Source: Acridotheres tristis
Lineage: Eukaryota > Chordata > Aves > Passeriformes > Sturnidae
NCBI GenBank assembly: GCA_037013685.1
Contig: CM072886.1
Span: 22,513,080-22,577,079 of the forward strand
DNA length: 64,000 bases
Reading direction: 5' to 3'
Made by a program: the position numbers and the translations under genes. Shown here one piece after another: positions 38,151 through 51,260 of the stretch. Numbering within the stretch: position 1 is the stretch's first letter; each line of letters opens with the position of its first letter. Below the pieces are notes generated by a model. That model was not told the DNA's origin and searched no databases. It was given only the letters and a program-made list of their open reading frames with translations.

Positions 38151-41100
38151 GGAGGTCTGAGCAGTCCTAGGCTACAGCACAGCAAAAAACAACTATACAT
38201 TATCATTAGATTGAAAAGGTTTGCATTTGAATTTGGAAATGGTAGGAAATCGAAGATATTTAGCACCACCATAATTAAAATCAGTGGCTGTACACTACCT
38301 GTAAAAAGGCCCAAGCTAAAGAAGTAACTGCAAAGATACCAGACTATATTGCATAACATCCTGTGAGCTGGAGTCCCTTTATTCACAGAATCATGACTCC
38401 TCCTAACCCCTTGGTCAGCTTGCTCAGCTTGTACATGGCTACCTGCTAACAGCCAGAGGAGATGTGGCTGTGTCTCTACATGCAGCATAGTATGGGAAAG
38501 AAATTACACCATCTAAAACAGAGGGAGCAACCATTCTGGACAATATCAATTTTTTAATGTTTAGTTCCTTCAGAGCTTGTGCAGGACACCTACTCTCTCT
38601 CCTACCCTTTCATGCAGAAGTCCAATCCCTAATAGCAGGATAACAGAAAAAGAAAAGAAAAAGATTTATCCCAAAATGATGTATCAGTTCAGCCCTTTTG
38701 TTTTTCATTTATTTTTACTGACAACTCTTTTTCAATTTATAATACAGATTCAGAACAAAACTTGTTGCAAAATAATCGACAAAAATTAAATCCTTAGCAG
38801 CTGTAAATGGGCATCATTTCACTGAAGCTAATGGATTTACACTTGATAGTGTTAGTTGGGGATCTGATCCATTATTTGTACACTCCAAATTCCTCACTAA
38901 GTTTTGCTTCTTTCTTTACCATAAAAGTACTGACAGGAAAACGATAATAACAGCTCTTCTGTTAGTATCTTTCTTATTAATTCGAGTAGGGTTTTTTTTT
39001 TTAGTGGTTTTTAACTTTGATGTTGTTAAATGCAGCCACACTCTGAAGACTCTCAGTACTGGTGAATCTGTTTTCCTGGAATATCTTGCTTTATTTTCAG
39101 AACTGCATGATTGTGTGACATCTGCTTCACATCTCATACGAGATCAACTGAGTAGGTACAACCATGGCATATGGTTGAGTCACCTCACGACAGTGAACAC
39201 TGGTCTGCTTTCTGAGAAATAGCATCTTCATATTAATTTTCTAAGAGTCAAGCAAAGATGTGACCAGTCTGCCCAGTTTAATAGCCGGTAATATAAGCTA
39301 AGGACATGCACAGGGATACAACAATAACATATATTCCATGACTGAGGCTAATATTTAAAAATTGAATTTATGAGCTACTATCTGATAAGCCCACAAAAGG
39401 GAATTAGGTTCACTGCTGTACTTTCTAAATTGTAGGCATCTGAATATCAAAATCTGTATACCCAAATCAGATGGGTATTATCAGCTTTCTATGCAAGGAA
39501 GTAAATATCCAAAAAATACCCAACAGAAGCCATTCACTGAGGAATCAAGACACAACAGAGAAGAGCATATACATTAAACCCTACTCACTCTGTGATCTGG
39601 CTACCCTGTTCAAGGCTGGAGGGAACACCATGAAGATTCAGGAACCACAGACCTGGGTAGAAGGACATTCCCAGCTTTTGCAACATTCCATGACAGATAA
39701 CACATGCACCTGCTATACTGGAATCCTTTTTTCTGTTCCCTCTTGTGCTGACTGTCAGATTGAAACACACACAGCTCATTTACCACAAGTAGCCTAAATT
39801 CTAAATTTCTATTAGGAAACTATTGCAAGAAGCCACAAGTCTATTTATAATGACATTACCTCGCAAAATTAACTTTATTCATTACTAAAATTAAAGAACC
39901 TCAGTAACAGTTAGTTGTCCCCTCTTACTTTTACAGACTCTTTGGTCCAGCAGGACAAGATGACTGGAAGGGAACTCCAAAGATCCATTCTATAACTACT
40001 TAAGGCACAGCTTTATATACCAAGCCATCAGATGCATAGATTAATTTAAAGCTAAATATTATTCAACCATTTGCAGTATCTTAAATCAATAAACATCCTC
40101 TTGGTTGAATGTGCAGGATTTCCACATGAAAAATGTAGTTAGTGTTATAATAACCATATCCATATCAAAATTACTTAGGAGCAAAAAAAAACATGCCAGT
40201 CTCACAAGCATCAGAACAAAATGTGACCACGCAGCTTAAACATGCTTCAGTCCCAAAAGCTAAGACATCAAAATGCTTTATGGTCTGTTAACTGTTTAAA
40301 AGAAAATCATCTTTCTGTGGCAGACGTGTCATTCCCACTTCCACTACCCTTATGTCACCTAGAAAAAGTTCCTAATGAGCCAAGTCTCTTGGAGGCTCAA
40401 CTGCTAAGACCATTACCATTACCAAAGACCTGTGCATGACTAACAGCTGTGTCGAAAGGAAACTGAACTCATACCTTCAATTTCCACATAAGCTGCCCTA
40501 GAGTTAGAGTATCCCTGGAAGAAAAGAAGGGAGGAAACAATAAGTAGAGAGGAAAGAAGGAAGATGTTGTCATTCCTGATTCTGATTCACGCCATATGGA
40601 ACATATATTCATCAGGTCTGACAGAGGAAGCCAGTAAGTGTGAGTGTAACTACAGTCCAGCACTTAAAAAGGCTTATTAAGTAGATTAAAGGTTGAATAT
40701 AGTTTTCTTTCAAAAGTGAATAGTGAACACGATGTCCACAAGCATTTGGAGTAGTGTTCACCATCCCTCTAGCTCAAAGTAGACCCCACTAAATAATAAT
40801 GGAAGGGTTTCAGCAGGAAAGATTTAAAACTCCTCTGTCCAGAATAACCTAGAACTCAGAACCCAGAGCGTCAGAAATGGACAAGAGCATTCACACTCCT
40901 GCTGACAGAAAAGGGAAGTCTAGTCTGCATCCTGGGTGTGTATTCCCACTGCCAGGCAACGTGTCGTGGGAAAACTATCTCTCTTCTAACATGTTATGGA
41001 CACCAGTCTGTATCTTCCTAAAACATCCTCTGGGGTGACTCCTACTGTGGGGCCTTAAGCATTAGAAAGGCATTGCTGAGCAGCATTAAGACAAAAGCTC

Positions 41101-43564
41101 TAGTTGTGTTTAAGTGATCAATATGGTTCATTTCTCTGAACTGCTACACTCTGATGACTGCCTGCAAAACATAAAAGAAGTTTTTAAAATGGTACCGGTG
41201 TCATTTTTATTTCTTGACAGCTGGTAACCAAAACCCCTACCATGCTCCAAACACTTCCCTAAATGTTACATAATGATGGTAGTCAATTCACACAGAAAGA
41301 TCTCTGGGGTTGACACCTCTCTCATAGTAATTTTATGTCATTCAAGGTCCACTAACAACTGTTGATTTTACACCACAGTGCCAAAGAGGTATATTAGATC
41401 CTTCAGCTTCAAGCTATCCAGAGCTTGGTTCATTTGGCACTTCTGTGCTGCTGACACATGCAGAACTTTAACAGATGGTCTTACAATACTGGCAGTTGTT
41501 TTGTACTGTGCTGGTGGTGAGGGGAAATACTCTACACAAATTGTCTGCAATTCTGGAAAATAAATGAAGTACAAATCCATATTAACCTCAAAAGCCAAAC
41601 TATAAAAAGTCAGATTAGTCATTTAACGATGTATGTGCTCTAGGTTAAATGCTCAGGTGCTACAAAATTGTGGTATTTCCCCGCAGCCAGGAGAAGTATG
41701 TTTTGCTTCAATTTCTATCAGGAATATTCATAAAGATTGTATTATTACAAAGGTATTGAAATATACTAAAAATAAGCCTTGAGATCCTTCCTCATGTGAT
41801 CAGCCCTGACTATCAGCAAAAGTACCTCCATAAACCGGGTGTTTTGACATAAACATGAAGCAACAGGGTGCAACTTAAGTTAACCAAATCTCTCTTTTCC
41901 TGTGCCAAACACGATTCAAGAAAAAACACATCAGCTACTGTGAAAATGTTGAAATCAACAGCGATGACCAACAGCAATTCTACATTTCTCCTCACCCATT
42001 TAAAAATAAATTATGTACCACAAGCTCAGTTTTATGGTTACTAATTTTACTGGTTGCAGTGGAACTTCCATTGTACATAAAAGACCAAAATTGCTCTTCT
42101 TTGTTTCTGTGTGGCTTTTCTACTTTATTGTGCCAAACTATCAGATAGAGCAACTGGGTTAACTAGTAAACCATGTATGCAGAGTAGTGCTTTTCAAATG
42201 TAAGCACAACGATTTCTTTCATCAGTATATAATCTCCATGAAATGTATATTCAAACATATATTTGACAGTCTCATAGTACAATTTCAAAACAGAATTTCT
42301 GGAAATCACAAATACTTTAGTATTATTATTTATTTAGTGCTCATGTCTTGTATTTCCTTTAAATGAAACACAGATCAAAAGATACTTCAAACTGAGATTT
42401 CAGAGGCTTAGTCTTTCAGTTCCCATCAATTTCAATATATTTAGTTAGATAATATGCCAGTCACCTTACATCTTATTTTTACAATGTTATTTAAGTTGAA
42501 ATACAGTTCACATAAGCAGCTTCAAAGTCCTAGGAGGAAAATAGAACCTTAATAGCATTATAATAAAATAGTCCTACAATATAATAGGTATATTCCAGTC
42601 TTCTTCTGACTGAATCAAAGCTGCATCCGTTTTTCAAAAATTTTATTGACTACAGTTGGTTAAAAACATGGTTGCTGGAACTGACTGGTATTATACATGT
42701 GACTTTGACACCAGTGAATAGATCTTTATCCGCTGTAGTTCTAATTTTATACTGAAATATCAAACACCTCCTAAGTTTCCTAAGTTCCTAAGAAGCTGTT
42801 AAAAAAGTTATTAAATCAACTAAATTTTCAATAGTTTTCATGTTTTCTTTTCCTCCCTGGGGACCTTTGCCTAAAGACTAAGATGATATAACATACTTCC
42901 AGAAAGTACTTACACAAGTGAAAGATAATGCATCTCTGAAAGCATAAATTATTTCTCCTCATGAAAATAAAAAAATCAAAAGAAATGGTAAACAGACACA
43001 GTCGAAATGTAGCAACATCAATCCCTCTGCTTCTCTTCCCAGGTATAAACTTTTTGTCAAACACTTCAACCTATGATCCTCAATGTGGCACTTTGCTGCG
43101 AAATTCCCAGAAAAGCAGAGGAGTTGGTATATACATTTTATTAACAATAATGCAAGCACATCCTATCCTAGGTAGGAAGCCTTCCTTACAGATGCAGAAT
43201 ATGAGATAACATGACAATGAAACTTCATTATTGTCTTCCCAGTTACTGAAAGCCTTCCCAGCTCCTGTAACAACTGGTCATGACTCTCCCCACCCTTCAG
43301 CCCATTCTCTGCAGAGCACACCGCAGGTCCACAATGAACATTTCTTGCTCTCAGAATGCATACAAACTCTCCTGGCAAGAAGGACATAAAACAAAAGCTG
43401 TCTCTCGGGGAAATAAAAGGCAAAGGAAAAGGGATAAGAAGCACAGGATTTATTTTAACAATATCCAGCACTTCACCTTTAAGGGAAGGTTCAAGTAGTC
43501 TCTACCTAAACAATAACAGAATCATCTGCCTGCAGGTGGAAGCAAAGGTTATTCTTAATGATTT

Positions 43565-44042
43565 CACAGAATCATGGAATCACAGAATGGCATTACTGGT
43601 ATTGGAAAACGCCTTAAAAATCCCACTGCCATGCACCTTTCACTAGACTAGGTAGCTCAGAGCTCCATCTAACCTGTCCCTAAACACTTCCAGGGGTGGG
43701 GCAGTCATGACTTCTCTGGGCAACCTGTTCCAGTTCCTCACCACCCACACAGTAAAGAATTCTTCCCTAATATCTAATCTAAACATACTCTTTCAGGTTT
43801 AAACCACTCCTCCTTTTCCTGTCACTACATGCTCCTGTAAATAGTCTCTTTCCATATTTCTTGTAGGCTCCCTTCAGGTACTGGAAGGCTGCAATTAGGT
43901 CACCTCTAAGCTTTCTCTTTTCCAGGCTGAACAATCCCAATTCTCTCAGCCTTCCTCCTAAGATAAGTGCTCCATCCCTCTAATCAACTTGGCGACCCTG
44001 CTCCGGACTTGCTCCAACAGGTCCGGGTCCTTCCTGTGCTTG
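43565..44042 (-). mobile_element. CR1 LINE fragment, 3' end, beside CDK6 exon 3
   Basis: The plus strand opens with cacagaatcatggaatcaca, the reverse complement of the CR1 3'-terminal short repeat. It continues through recognisable CR1 sequence, including the segments around caggctgaacaatcccaatt and ttgctccaacaggtcc. The copy is 5' truncated near 44042, and its 3' UTR is shortened near 43590-43625. The element lies on the minus strand, about 235 bp on the intron side of the exon 3 donor. I could not settle a target-site duplication by eye. Confidence 0.92.
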
Positions 44043-44271
44043 AATGCTACATTTGGTAAAACAGTAGAGATTCAGTAAATTTAGAATTCTGAAAGAAGAA
44101 TAAAACCACAATGCAGCTTTTTCACAAAGAGATTATATCTGTTACTTTGTGCTGCAGTTCATGTCCCAAGTGGCTGCTACTCAATTTTGATGTAACAAAA
44201 TCCTATGGGACCACAACATAGTTTCTCTCTGATTTATCTCTGAAATATTATCTCTTAAAATCTTTCTCCTT

Positions 44272-44277
44272 AAATAC
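44272..44277 (-). promoter_or_regulatory. CDK6: 5' splice donor of CDK6 exon 3
   Basis: The minus strand reads ATAAAG followed by gtattt. The GT is canonical, but the +3 to +6 bases are weaker than the gtaagt of exon 4. The position is fixed by the in-frame join TETIK to DMM. Confidence 0.92.
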
Positions 44278-44413
44278 CTTTATAGTTTCAGTAGGCACTC
44301 CAGGCTCCGGAACTTTATCCAAGTAAGTAGTCAAGTCTTGATCCACATGTTCAAACACTAATGTTAACTTTGTCTCTCTGTCTGTTCGTGACACGGTGCA
44401 CACATCAAACAAT
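44278..44413 (-). CDS. CDK6: CDK6 internal coding exon (hinge/gatekeeper exon, exon 3 in human numbering)
   Basis: This exon encodes part of cyclin-dependent kinase 6, the D-type-cyclin partner that phosphorylates RB1 and drives G1 progression. On the minus strand, 136 bp lie between a strong pyrimidine tract ending in CAG and a GT donor (AAG|gtattt). The first base completes an Arg codon; 45 full codons follow, starting [16 protein letters not shown] and ending [11 protein letters not shown]. This corresponds to about residues 79-123 of human CDK6. It includes the gatekeeper Phe98 and hinge in [13 protein letters not shown], which lines the ATP pocket used by CDK4/6 inhibitors. HVDQDL rather than other hinge sequences, together with the [11 protein letters not shown] segment, distinguishes it from CDK1/2/5. 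The length and the phase (starts after codon position 2, ends at a codon boundary) match what I recall of the human exon. No stop codon or frameshift is present. The family assignment is from memory of CDK6, not from a search. Confidence 0.98.
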
Positions 44414-44442
44414 CTGAGAAGAGGAAAAGAAAAGAAGAGGTA
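44414..44442 (-). promoter_or_regulatory. CDK6: 3' splice acceptor and pyrimidine tract of CDK6 exon 3
   Basis: On the minus strand, an almost unbroken run of C and T (cctcttcttttcttttcctc) leads into the CAG before the exon. This is a strong U2-type acceptor, and it fixes the exon start. Confidence 0.93.
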
Positions 44443-47400
44443 AGTATACAGGAACCAGTACAGACGTACCTTGCATCTCAAGCATGTCTATTTAAATTTC
44501 TTACAGTATATAGAATGGTAAAGAGCCTTCCAAAGGTAGACCAATCTTTGAGCTCTTGATTTATCAGGTAACAGGTGATGTATCAAAATTACCATCTCAG
44601 TCTTTCACTTGAGAATTCTGAAATAGGATTAATTATTAAGAACTCATCAGTTGTTGAATGTAAAACAATTACATGAAAATATTTTGGTTTTTTGACACAG
44701 CAACCTGAGTTAATACAAAAAAATTATGTGATATTTATCCACATCCTAGGCTCCAGTACTTATAGTTATTACAAAAAACCCCCAAAAAACCCAGCAGGAA
44801 ATATTTTTGAAAAAAAAAACACAGACTATTTGCATGCACCTTCAGTTTCTTTCCACGTAATTCCCACATATACCATTACACAGCTTCATTAGATCTCCTT
44901 CAGCAGAAATATAATTTTTTCAATGATTGCTCTTGCAAATTCCTGGACACACAGAATACCTTCAGAGTCAGCATACAATTTGGAAAAAAGCTCTGTGCAC
45001 AAGAAGTCACTACTTCTTTCATCACTTTTGGTCATTCTTTTACTGGAACTTCTTTATCATTTCACCTTGTTGCACAACACCAAACTAATTTACAAAGCTG
45101 TTCATAATACCACACTCCTATCTGATTACTCTATAGTCTATTGTTTTCTCTTTTTAAATAGGATTCCTCTCATCCTCTCCACTTCATCTACCATGGCTTC
45201 TTTAACCAGTTTTACCTTTTTCAAGAACATCTGCCCATCCTTCTGTGCTTCACACCTATAGTTACACCAGTGATTTTCACTATCCTTCCTCAAATGTCAC
45301 CTCTACAAAATCCTAATAGGAAACTATCTAAACAGCCAGGACATTTCTTCCCTGCTCACATACTTTACTCATGTGCTTATTCATTTAATTTTATATTCCA
45401 AGATCAGATCACATTTCTCTCTGAGGTGAGAAAAATGAATTGCTACTTTTACCAGGTGACAGTAGATTTAAATAATGGAATTACTGAGAAAAAAGTCTAG
45501 ACAGTTAAACTGAAGAATCTCTCATTGATAACAGACCAAACTAGTGTTGATGCTATGGCTTATTTTTTCCAACATCATACCAGTGATGCTGTTGTATTAC
45601 TTTGATCTTTTGAACTCTTCCTTAAAATTACTTTCTTAGAATTAAGAAGTGCAGGATTTCTGGTAATGTTATCAAATAATATTTTTGTTGTTTGTTCAAG
45701 GACTAAAGGCTTTATATGCAGGATCTGAAGACAAGTGATCACATACAAAGCCTTGGGGGTCCCTTCTTTTCCCAGAGGACATCCGACAAATGGACAACAT
45801 CTGACAAGGACAACATATACATGAGATCTTGCACTGATATTTTACTTCTTACCTTAAATCTCCATGTATTTTATGTGAGAAGGAAACACTAGAACTGGCA
45901 TAACCACCTGGAAAGAATGTAATTCAAGTTTAAGAGAGCAGTATTTTTTACTTGACATTTACCACCGTAAGGCTGTGCTCTCATTTGACACCATTTCTTA
46001 AACAATCTTTGGTCTGACACTGAGAAATTGTTTATTAGCCACCGTATTTTGAAAATGTATACATGCACATTCATTTTAGGTTAAGGAAGCTTTTCAGTGA
46101 GTAATAAATAAGGAACCAGAGTTCCAGAATATGGAAAGACTGTCACCCTACCTCTACTTGAAGACTAATTTGTACTTCATCTGTAATCATCATCTGAACA
46201 AACAAACATTAATTATTGTGGTAACATAGCGACTGTAAGAGAAAATGTGTTGGCACATTTCTTGTAACAACAGATACTGTTTTCTAAGATTCCTTTAATG
46301 GGGTATATATGTGCTGTACATGGTAAATAAGCTTTGTGAGAAGTCACAAACCTTCCTGAAAAGTGAAATTTGCTGGTATTTGGCTGGAGGTTAATAATCT
46401 GCAATATATTTATATAAATCAACGTGGAATGTAGCCGGACTGCCTATAAGCCCAACACATGCAAATAGAGAGGAGCCAGACAGGTCTCAACATCTGAACA
46501 TAAACACTGGAAAATATTTCCAACTGTATGATTCCTTTGTGTTGACCTACATTCACCTAAAATGTTCTAGAATACTCCTTTTGCCAGGTATTTCATACAC
46601 TGGCAGAAATGAATTTTCAACCATAGCAGAGTTTTAATTCAAGAAAAAAAAGGAAAAAAGATTTCACTGTATTAGACTTAGAAGCGACATTAAATTTCCA
46701 ACTCACTGTGGAGGAAAATGTTGACTCTCTGTTAATTCTTCTGTATGTGCGTTATTTTGATGCTGGCATTTTTTGGCACAACAAAATAAGGAACTCAGAG
46801 AAGCACAATTCTGGTTACCTTTTACTGAGTAATAATATTATCACCATGTAATAATATTATCTTTCCTTTTTATATACTCTTTATGTGAAACTCTAAATGC
46901 TTTATTGTTAATCATAAAAGCTCCAGACTCTGCACAGGGCTGGGTAGAAGTACATTGTGTCTAAAAGAAAATAAAGCTGCTACCTTACAAAGATAATAAT
47001 TTAAATCACAGGTTACATGAATCCATGATATTACAAAAAAACCAACATCTGGTATTGCTCCTGCTAATCATTCTTGAAATAGATTGAGAAAGACACAGCC
47101 TTTTTATTTAGTAGTTTCCACAGGGATAAAACTACTTTTTATAAATTATACTCTTTTACATTCACTGTGAGAATATCACCCAGAAAATTAGTCTTCGTTA
47201 ATTAGGAACATCTTTGCTGCCTACACTGCTCATCTCTGAAGCTATGTCCTCATGATTTTCTGTATGTGACGGGTTAACATTGCACATGATTGCCCCTCAA
47301 GCAAAAGGCTTTTTATTTAAAGAGTTATTATGTGGACACTGTCCTAAGTGAAGTAAACGTACCTCAATTAATACAGGATTTCCATACTGAATACTTTGTA

Positions 47401-49828
47401 AACACAAGCCCTGCCCTTCTATTGTACTTACAAAAGAAACGTTTGAATTATTTGATTAAAGTAAGATCCGCTGTGGGAAATCCTGCAAGTATTTAACAAG
47501 ATGTTTGGCTGAGAGTCACACACCGCCCAATGTGTCGATCTGAACTGGAACACTGTTGAAGAGATACTAACTGAGAATCTGGGTTTTAATGCAGACATTT
47601 TTTCAAGTTGATTGTACTAAAGCAGAAGCTTATCAGCTACAAATCTCTGTTTTATTTTATGTGTTTAGCACCTAGTGGATCTTCCTATAAGACAGCAGAA
47701 CACCCGCCTTCCTACAAAAATGCTGTGGCATTTTTTGAATGCAGAGAACCAGATGATGCACCTTGAAGTCTCCACAGCTTCTCAAAAAACAAAACCTGAC
47801 AAATGCAACCTCAGTTCACCTTCTCTTTGCAGTATGAACACCTAATGCTTTTAAAGGAAAGACAGTTAATACTTTGAAAACTATTCCATCTACTGAGTGG
47901 TAGATCATAACTGATCCCAGAAAGTCCCTAAATGTTACTAGACTTGCTTTTGAGATGCTCTGAGAATTGCTATGAAATTTCCCACTTTCAAGCAGCATAA
48001 ACATTTTTTCCTGAGCAAACTGAGATAACAGCAATGGAGATCAGGTCCATCAGCCTAAACCACCTGCAAGAAATACTGAAAGACAGATCTGACTGTAAGA
48101 CCTGAAAAAACTGTAGGATATAATTTCTCTTGCTATTGTCAAACAGATGAGTAGGTGCATTTGGAAAATTAACTGGATCACAGACAAAAGGAAGACCAAG
48201 AATTAGATACTTTCTGCCAATGAATCCAAGGGCTTACTGTTGTTTTTACTGCAGTAGGACTAATCCAACATGAACAGATATGTATCCCTGTACGGTCACT
48301 CTCAGCACTGAATTAAACCAGTCCTGGCCTCCTAAAGATTTCTAATAACATGGATTTACCTAAATCTATTTTGGAACAATGTCTTCCTTGAAAGAGTTAC
48401 TTCCTAGCTTATGCATAACAGAGGAATAGAATTGGAGCTTTCGATTTATGTGTAGGAGAAATGCTTTAGAAGACTGTGGTTAGGTAAATAGTGGCATAAT
48501 ACGCTACAGTTTTAAGATTTCACAAGTCTGAGCAAAAATGCAGAAGAGTTTGGTGGCCTCAACCTAACTCTGAAAAGTACTTATCTGCATGACAGAAAAC
48601 CAGCACAGAACATGTGTGTTGACAGTGTTTATGTAAACACCACAAGATTGGGATACCAAGACTATCACAGGCCATGACTGAGGTTTATTGACAAATAAGG
48701 GGAGGACAACTGAACAAGTTCTGCTTTTACTGCCTTTGGCTCAGGTTAATCCTGGAAGTTCGTAAGCACAGAAAATTTCTGCCTCTCATACCTAGAGACA
48801 GTCAGCCGTCCTTTTAGTCCGAATTTCAGCAGCAGCCTTCGACTCTTGTGTTCTCGGGAAGTCACTCAGCAATAAGCCCTTTGTTCACCCCAACTTTATA
48901 AACTAGGTACACCTTGGATAAAAAAAAGTTTTACCCCTACTTTTAATATTAGCTACCTTTTCATTTATTGATTTTGATGCAAAAAAAGACTGCTGACAGA
49001 AACCAGTCTCTACTTGGAATCACAAATACCCAATGTATTGCAACAAAGGGGTCATCTTTCAGATAAAGACAATAGCTGGGGAACTGAAGTGGAACATGTG
49101 CATTAGGAGAACTAAGTCCCACGTAGCAAAACAGGAAACAGAGCTTCCCACTCTGAAACATATGACAGAGCTCTTTCCCTCTGTTCAGGACATACTGCTT
49201 TGTCTCATTTTAATCAGCAATCACCCACTTCTCCATGCCTCTAAAAGCTGGTATTTCAGATGTAGAGTTTTCTTGCTCAAAGGAGCTTTAGTAAAACACT
49301 TTTAGATGGGAAAAGAAGTGCACATGCAGATGAACAGACTACTAAATCCAAAGTATTTAAATTGCGTTTTTCCCTGGGATAACATTTGTAAAACCACATA
49401 GTAATGCAAGACCTAAGTTCCATTTTCAGAGGCACAGGGAGTCTTCAAGAGCTTCACAATGTACTTGTAACTCCAGTTGCAGCTGCCCCAATGTGTATCA
49501 GTGCTTAAGTTATGCCTCCACAGCAGACTACAACATAACACAGACAATGACTGCGCCCAACAGAACCACTCTTGGTACTAGAAACATACCGAGTGAGGGC
49601 ACAGCACTGCCTGCAGCACAGCCAGCAAACCCCCAGTCAGCTCCATCCAGCAGCAGTCAGATGTCCAGAGCCAAACTCGACTGAATAAAATAGACTTGGG
49701 TATGTCTACAGGGTTCATGGCAACTTTAGGTCTTAAATCCTAATTCGCTACTTTCTACTGGGATCTTGGAGCTTGGAGTGAACATTTCTCCTGCTATGCC
49801 ACCCTTGCAGGGAAGAGTAGCAGGATCT

Positions 49829-49873
49829 ACTAGGATCCTAGTCTCCTGGAGAGTAGGATTTTGTCTCCAGGAG
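49829..49873. repeat. Two adjacent palindromes
   Basis: 49829-49842 is a perfect 14-bp palindrome (actaggatcctagt). It is immediately followed by an inverted repeat with 10-bp perfect arms, 49843-49852 (ctcctggaga) and 49864-49873 (tctccaggag). No protein-coding frame is apparent. No known element was recognised. Confidence 0.85.
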
Positions 49874-50269
49874 AAATCTCTTTCAGGCAAACAGCAGTAA
49901 AGGCAGAACTTAACACCAGGTAAAATTAATTTACCTAGGACAGGAAGATAGATGTTTTAACTCTGAAGTCACTCACTCATTATCTGCTGTGCACAGAGCA
50001 GAAAGAGCTACCACAGAAAAGCAACTGTACAATGAAAGAACAGCAGCAGAAAGTCCTGTTCTGGAGACCTACTCCAGCAGAGCCCAGCCAATATTGTTGC
50101 TCACAGCCCACTCACCAGTGAGGTTTAAGGGAAGGAAGGGGGACATCAGGATGACATGGCACTCGTTCATCTGCAAGCTGAGCTTTGTGCTGTAATTTTT
50201 TCCAGTCTCTCCCTTTCTGACTTGGAAAAATTATTTTAAATGCTTAGCTGTATAAAAGAAGTTTTTGTT

Positions 50270-51110
50270 CTTTAAGTGTGCGTGAGGAAGAGAGACAGAG
50301 AAAGTGACAGAGAGAAATAGATGCTCGTGAAAGCGAAGTAAATAGCACTGGCTAAAGTCCGATAGAGTGGGCTGACTGGGCAAGCGTTCAACGCTCAGTC
50401 CCGACTGCAGCCCTGACCTGCAACACCCCTGCTCTCCTGCGCTGGGCCCCACTCAAGCAATGACGAGCTCTGGTGCCAGACTGAATGGTTTTGTGATGCA
50501 GACAAATGTCTGCTCCGATGAAACCACCAAAGCTAGTTTTCATTTTCAACAGAAACCAAGATTTGTGCCCGAAGGATGAAAAAGCCAAGTACGTTTCCTC
50601 AGTGTGCCACCGAAGCCACTAAAAGATGCAGCTTTTAGAGTTTTACACCAATGAAAAATAGGCCCGACAAGATGTTCTCTGCACCATTCTTTGTTTACAG
50701 CAGCATGCTGCCTATTTTAGCCCTCACACCGTCCTTTCTTTTTCACCTTCTTCGCAGAGAGAGATTAACAGACAAGGACCAGAAAAGGATCTCGTAAGAC
50801 TCCGTAATTCAAACTATATCCTGCCTTGCAGAACTTCTCTTCAGGGCTTATCCTACAGTTCACTAGTGTTTAAAATGCTTAATTCCTCACCAGTCCATAA
50901 GCAATCCCACTGCAAGTGATTTTACCCAAACTGGTGACACACTGAGCCCTTGACATTAGGGAGGGAAAATACCAGCTGAGTGGTGCCTGAACACACGCCT
51001 GCTGTGTGCTGCCCTACCAAACACTCCGTCCGAGGGCAGGCGAGGGACACGCCAAGTCACCCCCGAATCAGAAAAATAACATGGCCTGTGATGAAGACAG
51101 TCGTTGACAG
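50270..51110. other. CpG- and GC-enriched intronic block
   Basis: CG dinucleotides are frequent here (for example gtgcgtgagg, gctcgtgaaagcgaa, aagcgttcaacgctc, ctccgtccgagg, ggcgagggacacgcc), whereas most of the surrounding intron has very few. No ORF or repeat family was recognised. It could be a regulatory element or an unannotated promoter inside CDK6 intron 2. Boundaries are by eye. Confidence 0.4.
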
Positions 51111-51228
51111 ATTGTTTAGGATCAGCAATAGCTGTCTGACCTATTCATAGTGCTCTCATGTGATCCTTCAACAAGCAAATGTACACTGCCTTTCAAAGTC
51201 ATGTACACTGCTGCTATACAGTGCTGTG

Positions 51229-51260
51229 AGCTTCCAGTAAGCTTCCGTAAGCTTCCAGTT
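51229..51260 (+). repeat. About 11-bp short tandem repeat, three copies
   Basis: Three successive agcttcc(a)gta-type units around 51229-51260, just after a direct repeat of tgtacactgc (about 51180 and 51202). Confidence 0.75.

Larger units (their letters stand above)
18411..44277 (-). other. CDK6: CDK6 intron 3 (complete, about 25.9 kb)
   Basis: This is the complete intron between the two recognised exons. It contains a degraded LTR-like repeat with a large purine expansion, a T20 homopolymer, TA/TG simple repeats, a strong palindrome near 38.1 kb, and a CR1 fragment ending roughly 235 bp from the exon 3 donor. The remainder is AT-rich unique sequence without recognised genes. Two stop-free frames of about 158 codons on the CDK6 strand (34465-34941 and 37192-37665) show no recognised domain. 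Confidence 0.92.

Noticed and set aside
38386..38460. Possible fourth CR1 3' end (tcacagaatcatgactcc)
   Set aside because: Only the first dozen bases resemble the CR1 terminus; the following sequence does not continue into recognisable CR1.
44440..44450. Plus-strand donor-like agaggtaagtat beside exon 3
   Set aside because: It is the reverse complement of intron sequence just upstream of the exon 3 pyrimidine tract. No plus-strand exon supports it.
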